A DNA stretch of 19,389 bases from Chloroflexi bacterium RBG_16_56_11. Its GTDB lineage: Bacteria; Chloroflexota; Dehalococcoidia; Dehalococcoidales; RBG-16-60-22. The DNA is taken from assembly GCA_001796865.1 (NCBI GenBank), contig MGNQ01000024.1, forward strand, positions 36,699 through 56,087, given 5' to 3'. The translations under genes were made by a program, and so were the position numbers. The notes beneath the pieces are model-generated. The model worked only from the letters and a program-made list of their open reading frames with translations, had not been told where the DNA came from and did no database searches. The first letter of the stretch is position 1, and each line of letters begins with the position of its first letter. Positions 6,413-13,186 of this stretch are shown piece after piece.

Positions 6413-7369
6413 TTATTTAATTTTCAGCAGTTTCCGGGCGTTGCCCCCGAGTATTTTTTCCATGTCCCGAGCGGGGATATCCATAGACCTGACGCCGGCC
6501 AGATTATCCCGGATATAGGCCTCGCCTTCTTCCACGCCGAAAGGATAGTCCGAGCCATACATCAGGCGGTCCGGCCCGAAAAAAGCGTAACCGCAGGGAT
6601 AGGCCGCCAGGGTGCCATCCACGGCCGTATCACCGTAAATATTGCCGTAATAATGGGAGAGATGGTGGGGCAGCTTATCTTTCAAATGCCGGTTGAAGGT
6701 CGATTCCATCCGCTTGACGAAGTAGGGAAACATAGCCCCCATGTGGTGTGCCACGACCTTCAACTCCGGGAAACGCTCGAAGACGCCCCCCAGGATAAAC
6801 CGCCACAGCGCCTGCGTGGTATCGAACGGCCAGCCGAAAACGTGCATCATCCGCCAGCCTTTGTCCATATCCACCAGCGGGTAGGATTCCCAGTGGATGG
6901 GATGGATAAGAATTGGTAAATCATGTTTAACGAGCTTTTCATAGAAGGGGAAATAGTCCGGGGAATCGAGGCCACGGCCGTTCTGATTGGAGGATACCGT
7001 GACGCCGCGGCAGTCCAGCCCGGCGATACAGCGGTCCAGCTCTTTCATCGCACTTTTCATATCGAAAAGGGAAATCATGCAGATGTTCACGAACCTTTTC
7101 GGGTAGGCCCGGCAGAGGGTATAGTTATCGTCGTTAGAGACGCGGCATATCGCGGCGGCCTCAGCCGCCCTGAATCCGAGGAGGACAGGGGTGGTCTGGC
7201 TGAGCGCCTGGACACCGATACCGTACTTATCCATGAGGCCCAGGCGTACCTCGACATCGGCGTTCCGGGCGGGGTAAGGGTACTGCTTGCCCGGCCCGTA
7301 GTACCTGCCCCTGGCTACCATCTCCCCGACCGCCCGGGAAATATGATGCGAAAAAATGTCAATAATCAT
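6413..7369 (-). CDS. amidohydrolase family 2 protein (ACMSD-like TIM barrel)
   Basis: This is a 318-residue metal-dependent TIM-barrel protein of the Amidohydro_2 group (aminocarboxymuconate-semialdehyde decarboxylase and related hydratases and hydrolases). Putative metal or catalytic residues are H8 in DIFSHH, H156 in ILIHP, H208/H209 in VVAHHMGAMFPYF, and D274 in YGSDYPFG. The usual first motif is D-x-H-x-H; here it reads D-I-F-S-H, so the first histidine is phenylalanine. The C-terminal ILGGNARKLLKI helix is typical of the family. The ATG at 7367-7369 has GGGGAGG about 7 bases upstream. The substrate cannot be told; members act on aromatic ring-cleavage products and similar acids. It diverges from pfk across a 190-base gap. 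Confidence 0.85.
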   Translation of the reverse strand: MIIDIFSHHISRAVGEMVARGRYYGPGKQYPYPARNADVEVRLGLMDKYGIGVQALSQTTPVLLGFRAAEAAAICRVSNDDNYTLCRAYPKRFVNICMISLFDMKSAMKELDRCIAGLDCRGVTVSSNQNGRGLDSPDYFPFYEKLVKHDLPILIHPIHWESYPLVDMDKGWRMMHVFGWPFDTTQALWRFILGGVFERFPELKVVAHHMGAMFPYFVKRMESTFNRHLKDKLPHHLSHYYGNIYGDTAVDGTLAAYPCGYAFFGPDRLMYGSDYPFGVEEGEAYIRDNLAGVRSMDIPARDMEKILGGNARKLLKIK

Positions 7370-7521
7370 GGACCGTCCTCCCCGGTTTCTTCTGATTTTA
7401 CAATATTTGTCCCGGTGACATCACCCGAGTATTTACACGCTGTCCCCGAACTCTTATCAGTGCGCACTCCCTTGTTCCTCCATGTAGTCTCACTTATTAT
7501 TATGAGTACATTCCTGGCTTT

Positions 7522-7550
7522 TTGACAGCACGGACTCATCATTTTATAAT
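7522..7550 (+). promoter_or_regulatory. consensus sigma-70-type promoter of pfk
   Basis: TTGACA (7522-7527), a 17-base spacer, and TATAAT (7545-7550) is a perfect 12/12 match to the housekeeping promoter. The -10 ends 9 bases before the pfk ATG at 7560, so transcription should start at about 7556-7558, 2-4 bases before or practically at the start codon. No Shine-Dalgarno sequence exists in that space. Confidence 0.92.
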
Positions 7551-7559
7551 GAAACTGAT

Positions 7560-8702
7560 ATGAAAAAAGTAAGAATCGGGGTGTTAACAGGGGGTGGGGA
7601 CTGTGCCGGACTCAATCCAGCCCTGAAATGGGTGGTCAAGACGGCCATGGACGAGAGGCTCGAATGGGAAAGGGGTGTCCGCTACGAAGTGCTGGGCATC
7701 CGGGACGGGTGGAAGGGGCTGGTGGGGATAGACCTGTCCAGCCCGGACACGCAGGGATCAATCGTCCCGCTTAACCCGGATATCGTCAGGACGTGGGACA
7801 GGTACGGCGGGACGATGCTGGGGACGTCACGGTTCAGTCCCTATGATCCCAAAAACGCCTGCCACGGGCTGGTCCGGGAAAATATCGAAAGGCTCGGCCT
7901 GGAGGCGGTCATCGCCATCGGCGGGGACGGTACGCTGGCCATCACGACGCGGCTGTCACGCGAGGGCGTCAACGTCATCGGCATACCCAAGACAATCGAT
8001 AAAGACCTCCCCGAGACCGACTACACCCTCGGGTACGAGACCGCCCTCAACGTTATCGTGGAAGAGGTCGATAGATTAAGGACCACGGCCGGCTCCCACA
8101 AGAGAATATTCGTCGTCGAGACGATGGGACGCACCGCCGGATGGCTGGCCCTGGAAGGCGGGGAGGCCTGCGGCGCTTATATCATCTTAATCCCGGAGTG
8201 CGAATTCTCCATCGACAGGGTGAACGAACTGGTGATGGAGGGGAGGCGTTCCGGGACCAGGTACGAGATTATCCTGGCGGCAGAGGGCGCCAGGACAGTC
8301 GGCGGCAACGAGGTCGTGAAGAAAGAGGGGATGGACAGCTTCGGGCACAAGGCCCTCGGGGGCGTCGGCGCCGTTATCGCCCGGCAGATTGAAGAAGCGA
8401 CAGGACTCGAGACGCGCAGCGTCGTGTTGAGCCACCTGCAGCGTGGCGGCGCGCCCTGCGCCTACGACCGCCGGATGGGGAGGTATTTCGGCATCGCCGC
8501 CGTCGACCTCGTAGTGCGGGAGAAATACGGCAACATGGTAAGCTTCCGCAACGGCAAAATCTCCTATTCTCCCCTGGAGAATATCTACGGCAAGCTCAGG
8601 TTGGTGGACGTGGCCACGCAATACGATGCTGATAGATACAACGGACGACGCTCAATGCTCAATAATGGCAGGAAGAAAAATGTCAACAAAAATCAATCCT
8701 GA
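7560..8702 (+). CDS. pfkA: 6-phosphofructokinase, mixed-substrate group III type
   Basis: This enzyme phosphorylates fructose-6-phosphate to fructose-1,6-bisphosphate. The N-terminus LTGGGDCAGLN is the phosphoryl-donor loop. GGDGT (121-125) has glycine where PPi-dependent enzymes have aspartate, pointing to ATP. PKTIDKD (143-149) holds the catalytic aspartate D147 and has lysine (K144) where ATP enzymes usually have glycine, as in PPi-type and mixed enzymes. MGR (189-191) is the fructose-phosphate site. At 380 residues it fits the group III family. The last about 20 residues (rich in Asn, Arg and Lys) lie in the overlap with the aldolase gene and look like an extension. Transcription is predicted to be leaderless. 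The following aldolase gene overlaps by 23 bases, so the pair is one operon. Confidence 0.95.
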   Translation: MKKVRIGVLTGGGDCAGLNPALKWVVKTAMDERLEWERGVRYEVLGIRDGWKGLVGIDLSSPDTQGSIVPLNPDIVRTWDRYGGTMLGTSRFSPYDPKNACHGLVRENIERLGLEAVIAIGGDGTLAITTRLSREGVNVIGIPKTIDKDLPETDYTLGYETALNVIVEEVDRLRTTAGSHKRIFVVETMGRTAGWLALEGGEACGAYIILIPECEFSIDRVNELVMEGRRSGTRYEIILAAEGARTVGGNEVVKKEGMDSFGHKALGGVGAVIARQIEEATGLETRSVVLSHLQRGGAPCAYDRRMGRYFGIAAVDLVVREKYGNMVSFRNGKISYSPLENIYGKLRLVDVATQYDADRYNGRRSMLNNGRKKNVNKNQS

Positions 8703-9945
8703 GAAAAGTATCGACGCGACCATCGAACAGGCTGTCTTCGGAGCTGACGCGCACGTCAGGCAGGAGCAATGCCGCGCCATCCGGGAAACCGCCGCCGGAC
8801 TCGGAATCCTACCGGCGAGCATCCAGGGACTCTACGAAGCCACCGGCAAAGGTTTATATGACGGCGTCACTGTCCCGGCGATAAACATCCGCGGCATCAC
8901 CTACCACGTAGCCCGGGCGGTCTTCCGTGCGGCGATGAAACACAACGTAGGGGCGTTCATTTTCGAGATAGCGCGCTCGGAGATAGACTACACCGCCCAG
9001 ACGCCGCAAGAATACGCGGCCAGCGTGCTCGCCGGCGCCGTGAAGGAGGGCTACCGGGGGCCGGTGTTCATCCAGGGCGACCACTACCAGGTCCGGCGGG
9101 CCATGTTCCGGCAGGACCCGGAAGGCGAGCTCAATGACATCAAGAAGCTGATAAAAGACTCTGTCGAGGCGGGGTTCTGGAATATCGATATCGACGCCTC
9201 GACCCTCGTTAATATCGATAGCCCGGACCTCAGGGAACAGCAGACCAATAACTCCCGGGTAACCGCCGAACTGACCCGCTTTATCCGGGGAATCCAGCCC
9301 GACGGCGTCACGGTATCCATCGGCGGCGAAATCGGCGAAATCGGCAAGGGCAACAGCACCGTGGGAGACCTCGAGGCATTCATGGAAGTCTATCTTGGCC
9401 GACTGGATAAAGGCACCAAAGGGATTTCTAAAATCAGTGTGCAGACCGGGACCACGCACGGCGGCGTCGTCCTGCCTGACGGCTCAATCGCCCAGGTCAG
9501 CATCGATTTCGAGACGCTGAAAGAGCTGTCAGCGATGGCGCGAAAGCGGTACGGGCTGGGCGGGGCAGTCCAGCACGGGGCGTCTACCCTGCCCGACGAC
9601 GCCTTCGACATGTTCACCAAGGTCAAAACCGTGGAGGTGCATCTGGCCACCGGTTTCCAGAATATTATCTTCGATAGCGCGTATTTCCCCCGGGAAACCC
9701 TGACGGCTATAAATAAACACCTCGGCATCAGGTACGCCGGCGAGAGAAAACAGGGGGAAACCGAAGAACAGTTCGTCTACAAGACCCGGAAGAGGGCCTT
9801 CGGCGACTACAAGAAAGAGCTGTGGCACCTGCCGGAGAAAAACCTCCGCCGGATAATGCAGGAACTGGAAGACCGTTTCTCACTGATATTTCACAAGCTG
9901 AACGTGGTCAACTCGGTCAGCCTGGTAAGAAAATACGTAAAATAA
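8680..9945 (+). CDS. class II (metal-dependent) fructose-bisphosphate-type aldolase
   Basis: The likely start is the ATG at 8680 (MSTKINPEKS), with AGGAAG at 8670-8675, giving 421 residues; an ATG at 8665 and a frame extension to 8626 are alternatives. It is a zinc-dependent aldolase TIM barrel. Landmarks are GDHY (D134 catalytic, H135 metal), GGEIGEIG (E217), QTGTTHGG (H260), and VQHGAS (H299). It is longer than E. coli FbaA or GatY/KbaY, with an extra C-terminal helical tail (residues 330-421). Its place behind phosphofructokinase argues for cleavage or synthesis of fructose-1,6-bisphosphate. Tagatose-bisphosphate or a related sugar cannot be excluded. The gene begins inside the end of pfk, implying translational coupling. 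Confidence 0.87.
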   Translation: MSTKINPEKSIDATIEQAVFGADAHVRQEQCRAIRETAAGLGILPASIQGLYEATGKGLYDGVTVPAINIRGITYHVARAVFRAAMKHNVGAFIFEIARSEIDYTAQTPQEYAASVLAGAVKEGYRGPVFIQGDHYQVRRAMFRQDPEGELNDIKKLIKDSVEAGFWNIDIDASTLVNIDSPDLREQQTNNSRVTAELTRFIRGIQPDGVTVSIGGEIGEIGKGNSTVGDLEAFMEVYLGRLDKGTKGISKISVQTGTTHGGVVLPDGSIAQVSIDFETLKELSAMARKRYGLGGAVQHGASTLPDDAFDMFTKVKTVEVHLATGFQNIIFDSAYFPRETLTAINKHLGIRYAGERKQGETEEQFVYKTRKRAFGDYKKELWHLPEKNLRRIMQELEDRFSLIFHKLNVVNSVSLVRKYVK

Positions 9946-9977
9946 CTCCAGAGGAAAACCGATACTGTAAAATGAGA

Positions 9978-10011
9978 GGGCTGGATACTCTCGTTAGAGG
10001 ATATCCAGCCC
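9978..10011. terminator. strong hairpin between convergent genes, probable bidirectional terminator
   Basis: GGGCTGGATA (9978-9987) and TATCCAGCCC (10002-10011) form a perfect 10-bp stem, with an inner CTCT/AGAG helix around a CGTT loop. It lies 33 bases after the aldolase stop and 30 bases after the end of the convergent zinc-ribbon gene. Neither side has a long T-run, so it may stop transcription weakly or mark 3' ends; the position favours a shared terminator. Confidence 0.55.
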
Positions 10012-10041
10012 CAGTTATAACTAATCCTCAGATGTATTCGG

Positions 10042-10182
10042 CTAGCTCTTGCCGATTCTGAACATCTTGGTGCCACAGACAGGGCAGGTGCCCTGAGTAG
10101 CCGGTTTGCCATTCTTCATGGTGATGGCTTTTGGATTTTTCATCTCCCTCTTCGTTCGGCATTTCACACAATATGCTTGCAT
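10042..10182 (-). CDS. 46-aa zinc-ribbon protein (DUF5679-like)
   Basis: This is a short gene, easy to miss by length cut-offs. The ATG at 10180-10182 has AAGGAGG about 5 bases upstream, an excellent ribosome site. The product begins MQAYCVKCRTKREM, continues through ITMKNGKPATQG and ends CPVCGTKMFRIGKS. Two CxxC knuckles (C5/C8 and C33/C36) form a zinc ribbon. The pattern matches the small DUF5679-type family known from Actinobacteria, Chloroflexota and others, where it may be a stand-alone relative of topoisomerase-type zinc ribbons; the function is unproven. It has its own promoter-like upstream region and is convergent with the aldolase gene. A longer frame over the same DNA (10028-10216) lacks any domain and is not the gene. 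Confidence 0.9.
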   Translation of the reverse strand: MQAYCVKCRTKREMKNPKAITMKNGKPATQGTCPVCGTKMFRIGKS

Positions 10183-10214
10183 TTTTCCTCCTTCCTTCAG
10201 GGTATTTGCTATTC

Positions 10215-10243
10215 ACAATATACTATTGTCAGGCTCGTGTCAA
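10215..10243 (-). promoter_or_regulatory. promoter of the zinc-ribbon gene with overlapping palindrome
   Basis: On the minus strand TTGACA (10243-10238), a 17-base spacer and TATTGT (10220-10215) form a plausible promoter; TATATT at a 15-base spacing is an alternative -10. The -10 region is covered by an inverted repeat, ACAATA (10215-10220), 3 bases, TATTGT (10224-10229). A regulator bound there would compete with RNA polymerase. Confidence 0.55.
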
Positions 10244-10275
10244 GAGGAAAATACGAATAAAAGGCACTTTTTTAT

Positions 10276-10297
10276 GCGTAAATCGCCAATTTTACGC
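10276..10297. repeat. inverted repeat between zinc-ribbon gene and argC
   Basis: GCGTAAA (10276-10282) and TTTACGC (10291-10297) are perfect 7-bp arms with an 8-base spacer. It lies about 75 bases upstream of the argC -10 element and 33 bases upstream of the divergent zinc-ribbon -35. It is a candidate operator for either gene; no T-tract follows. The spacing does not match a classic ArgR box. Confidence 0.4.
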
Positions 10298-10370
10298 TTG
10301 AAACAGGCTTTCACCCGGCATTAATCCGCTTTTTCTACCTGTCCCGCGCGTACAAGAAACCCCGTGTTTT

Positions 10371-10380
10371 ATGCTATACT
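10371..10380 (+). promoter_or_regulatory. extended -10 promoter of argC
   Basis: TATACT (10375-10380) is preceded by TG-C, making an extended -10 element. No good -35 lies at the usual distance. Transcription would start at about 10387, leaving a leader of about 15 bases that still holds a GAGG (10388-10391) before the ATG at 10402. Confidence 0.55.
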
Positions 10381-10401
10381 CATACTTGAGGCGGTCATAC
10401 A

Positions 10402-11370
10402 ATGAAGAAAAACACGGTGTTTGTTGACGGCCAGCACGGCACCACCGGCCTGAAAATCCGTGAGCGATTGCACGGAAGAACCGATATCGATGTTATCGAG
10501 ATAGCCGAAGAAAAGCGAAAAGACCCCGAGACCAGGAAAAAACTGATGAATGAAGCGGACATCGTTTTTCTCTGCCTCCCCGACGACGCCGCGCGTGAGT
10601 CTGTCAGCCTGATAAAAAACAGCTCGGTTAGGGTCATTGACGGGTCAACCGCTCACCGGCTGGCGGAAGGATGGGTCTACGGTCTCCCCGAGCTTAAAAA
10701 GGAACAGAGAACCCTGATAAAGAAGTCGAGGAGAATCGCCGTGCCGGGCTGTCACGCTACCGGTTTTGTCCTGATGCTCTATCCGCTGATAGCTGAAGGG
10801 ATTGTCCCGCCGGATTATCCAGTCTCCAGTCATGCGGTGGCCGGATACAGCGGGGGCGGCAAGGCGATGATCAGCGACTATGAGAACGGGAACGCGCCGG
10901 ACTTCATAAAAAATCCGCGCCCGTATTCGCTGGGGCTAAATCATAAACATCTCCCCGAGATGACCAGAATTGCAGGGCTGACCCGGCCGCCGGTATTCGC
11001 CCCTACGGTTGTCAATGTATACAACGGCGAAATCATCTCCATCCCGTTGCTAACGGGGCATCTTAAGAAGCGGCTATCCGCCGCAGATATCAGAGAAGTC
11101 CTGGCCCGGTACTACGCGGGGGAACGGTTTGTCAGAGTGATACCATATCCTCCGGACGATTACTTGAAAAACGGATTCATGACATTTACGGACTGCAATG
11201 GCACGAATAACCTTGATATTTTTGTCTTCGGGAACGAGGACAGGATTTTACTTTCCGGGCGCTTCGATAACCTGGGAAAAGGGGCTTCGGGCGCGGCCAT
11301 CCAGGACATGAACCTGGTGCTCGGGCTGCCGGAGACACAGGGACTGGAGGAGGCGGCCATCTTTCCGTGA
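10402..11370 (+). CDS. argC: N-acetyl-gamma-glutamyl-phosphate reductase, type 2
   Basis: This NADPH enzyme reduces N-acetylglutamyl phosphate to the semialdehyde, the third step of arginine (ornithine) synthesis. The 322-residue sequence has the short type-2 architecture. The N-terminal VFVDGQHGTTGLKIRERL is the dinucleotide-binding loop, followed by an RKD segment and ADIVFLCLPDDAARE. The catalytic cysteine is C117 in VPGCHATGF, and the SHAVAGYSGGGK and NHKHLPEM segments belong to the substrate site. The start is an ATG with GAGG upstream. No argB, argD, argJ or argF lies nearby, so it is detached from the usual cluster. The following small gene overlaps or abuts it and is probably co-transcribed. 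Confidence 0.95.
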   Translation: MKKNTVFVDGQHGTTGLKIRERLHGRTDIDVIEIAEEKRKDPETRKKLMNEADIVFLCLPDDAARESVSLIKNSSVRVIDGSTAHRLAEGWVYGLPELKKEQRTLIKKSRRIAVPGCHATGFVLMLYPLIAEGIVPPDYPVSSHAVAGYSGGGKAMISDYENGNAPDFIKNPRPYSLGLNHKHLPEMTRIAGLTRPPVFAPTVVNVYNGEIISIPLLTGHLKKRLSAADIREVLARYYAGERFVRVIPYPPDDYLKNGFMTFTDCNGTNNLDIFVFGNEDRILLSGRFDNLGKGASGAAIQDMNLVLGLPETQGLEEAAIFP

Positions 11371-11384
11371 GCCGGAGTAAGCGC

Positions 11385-11711
11385 GTGATTAAATACACCC
11401 ATCTGGAATTGAACCGCGACGTCCCCGCTCCGGCCGGATACTATACCCCTACCCGGGAGGTTAGGCTGAGATATGACGGGCGGGATGTCCTCTACGTCGT
11501 CAACCAGACCGTCATAGACTCATCCTGCTGCGGCGTGTCCGACTTTGCCTCAGCGCTGGTACCGGGATTTATCGTCAAGTGGCGGTCGGAAAGAAACAAG
11601 GACGGCAACCCGGAATCAGTCGTCGATCCGGTTAGCGACGGGCAAGACCGGGACAAAATAAGAAAAATCATCCGGGATACCGAGCACGTGCGACAGACGG
11701 AATTCTGGTAA
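11385..11711 (+). CDS. conserved hypothetical protein (108 aa) downstream of argC
   Basis: The start chosen is the GTG at 11385, because GGAG at 11373-11376 lies 8 bases upstream; a GTG at 11367 overlapping the argC stop by 3 bases would add six residues. The N-terminus is IKYTHLELNRD, then an AGYYTPTREVRLRYDGRDVLYVV strand pair, an SSCCG motif, then FASALVPGFIVKW, and a charged C-terminal helix ending EFW. No signal peptide or membrane helix is seen. The paired cysteines (SSCCG) might bind a metal or react with thiols (inference). I recognise the 'YTHLELNRDV.APAGYYTPTREVRL' pattern as a recurrent hypothetical in Chloroflexota, without a known function. It ends 9 bases from the convergent pabC stop. 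Confidence 0.8.
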   Translation: MIKYTHLELNRDVPAPAGYYTPTREVRLRYDGRDVLYVVNQTVIDSSCCGVSDFASALVPGFIVKWRSERNKDGNPESVVDPVSDGQDRDKIRKIIRDTEHVRQTEFW

Positions 11712-11720
11712 ACGATACCA

Positions 11721-12608
11721 CTAGTAGCCGGTCTCTTCCCTTACCTTCGCCCGGTAGGCCTCCTGCAACTTCATCGTCAGGTTGCCCGGCTTGCCATCGC
11801 CGATAGTCATAAGGCGTTTCGTCTCCATCTCCACTCCCACGAGGGGCATTATTTCAACCACGGAGCTGGTGATGAAAGCCTCCCGGAAGCGGGCCAGGTC
11901 GGACAGCCTGATATTGCCCTCGATAACCTTTATGTCAAGTTTTTCCGCCAGTTCCATCACCACCTGGCGGGTGACACCCGGCAAGATGCCGTTTTCCAGA
12001 GAAGGTGTCACCAGGCGGGGGCCTACCACGAAAAAGATGTTGCTGTTGCCTCCCTCGGCGATGAAACCACGGTCGTTCAAAAGTAGCGCCTCGTCCAACC
12101 CGCGCCGCGCGGCTTCAGTCCTGGCCAGGACGTTGACGAGGTAGTTCGTGGACTTTATCCGGGACATCGGCGACCCGGCGCTGCGGCGTAAAGAAGCCAC
12201 GCCGACCTTGAAACCCTGGCGATAGACATCCGCCGGGAAAGGGGTATACGGCCGGGCCGTGACAACCACGGTACACCGGCCGCGCGACTCCGCCCAGGGC
12301 AGCACCTCGGCGTCACCGTTGGTAACGGTCAGGCGTACCCGGGCCTCCCTGAGATGATTGGCCTTTATCGTCTCATCGCACGCCTGAGCGAGGTCGATAC
12401 CGGCCAGGCCAGGCGTCAGACCGATTGTCTCCGCGGTGTCGACCAGGCGTGTTAAGTGCCTGTCGAGGAGAAAAATCCGGCCGTTATAAGCGCGCATCGT
12501 CTCGAACAAAGCATAGCCGTAGAGAAATCCGTGGTCATCGACTGAGAGGCACGCCCCGGAGCGCGGCACGAGCGAACCGTTCAGGTAAACAATCTCATCC
12601 ATCGTCAT
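11721..12608 (-). CDS. pabC: aminodeoxychorismate lyase (class IV PLP enzyme)
   Basis: This enzyme converts 4-amino-4-deoxychorismate to p-aminobenzoate and pyruvate. It has the fold-type IV PLP layout: VYLNGSLVPRSGACLSVDDHGFLYGYALFET at the N-terminus, the PLP lysine K152 in RIKSTNYL, and the cofactor-binding EGGNSNIFF segment (E185) with NGILPGVTR. The length of 295 is typical. D-amino-acid or branched-chain aminotransferases share the fold. The assignment to PabC rests on the operon: its start overlaps the end of pabA by 4 bases, and a second class IV enzyme in the window carries clear BCAT signatures. An ATG two codons later is an alternative start. Confidence 0.88.
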   Translation of the reverse strand: MTMDEIVYLNGSLVPRSGACLSVDDHGFLYGYALFETMRAYNGRIFLLDRHLTRLVDTAETIGLTPGLAGIDLAQACDETIKANHLREARVRLTVTNGDAEVLPWAESRGRCTVVVTARPYTPFPADVYRQGFKVGVASLRRSAGSPMSRIKSTNYLVNVLARTEAARRGLDEALLLNDRGFIAEGGNSNIFFVVGPRLVTPSLENGILPGVTRQVVMELAEKLDIKVIEGNIRLSDLARFREAFITSSVVEIMPLVGVEMETKRLMTIGDGKPGNLTMKLQEAYRAKVREETGY

Positions 12609-13186
12609 CTCCTTGCCGGCGCAGCAAGTCCCAGGAAATTATTCAGGATATCATGCCCCCGCGGCGTCATGATGGACTCCGGGTGGAACTGGACGCCTTC
12701 GACAACATCCAGCCGGCTCCGCACCCCCATAACGACGCCGTCGGCCGTCTTGGCCGAGACTTCCAGTGAGGCCGGAAGGGAGTCGGCGGCGATGACCAGG
12801 GAGTGATAGCGCCCCCCGGCTAGCGGCGATTCCAACCCCCGGAATATGGTCTGGCCATCGTGGTAAACGAGCGACTCCTTGCCGTGCACAGGGAGTACCG
12901 CCCTGACGATGAGCCCGCCGTAGACATAGCCGATGCACTGGTGGCCAAGGCACACTCCCAAGATGGGAATCCGGCCGCGGAAAGTTCGGATGAGGTCATT
13001 CGAGATGCCGGCTTCCAGAGGCGTGCACGGTCCGGGCGAAATGATAATGTGGCCGGGTGCCATAGCCTCAACCTGTTCCAGGGTAATAGCATCGTTACGG
13101 CAGGCCACCGGCTCCTGCCCCAGCTCCCCCAGGTATTGCACCAGGTTATAGGTGAAGGAATCGTAGTTATCGATTACCAGAATCAT
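12605..13186 (-). CDS. pabA: aminodeoxychorismate/anthranilate synthase glutaminase subunit
   Basis: This class I glutamine amidotransferase supplies ammonia to PabB. The N-terminal MILVIDNYDSFTYNLVQYLG is diagnostic. The oxyanion strand IIISPGPCTP, the nucleophile C79 in GVCLGHQ, and the H168/E170 pair in VQFHPES complete the triad. At 193 residues it is a normal stand-alone subunit. It overlaps pabB (start codon) and pabC (stop codon) by 4 bases each, so the three are translationally coupled. It may also serve TrpE in anthranilate synthesis, as known for dual-function subunits, if no trpG exists elsewhere. Confidence 0.95.
   Translation of the reverse strand: MILVIDNYDSFTYNLVQYLGELGQEPVACRNDAITLEQVEAMAPGHIIISPGPCTPLEAGISNDLIRTFRGRIPILGVCLGHQCIGYVYGGLIVRAVLPVHGKESLVYHDGQTIFRGLESPLAGGRYHSLVIAADSLPASLEVSAKTADGVVMGVRSRLDVVEGVQFHPESIMTPRGHDILNNFLGLAAPARR

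Noticed and set aside
10028..10216. 62-aa minus-strand frame over the zinc-ribbon gene
   Set aside because: The other minus frame (10042-10182) has the ribosome site and CxxC pairs; this one is an out-of-frame shadow.
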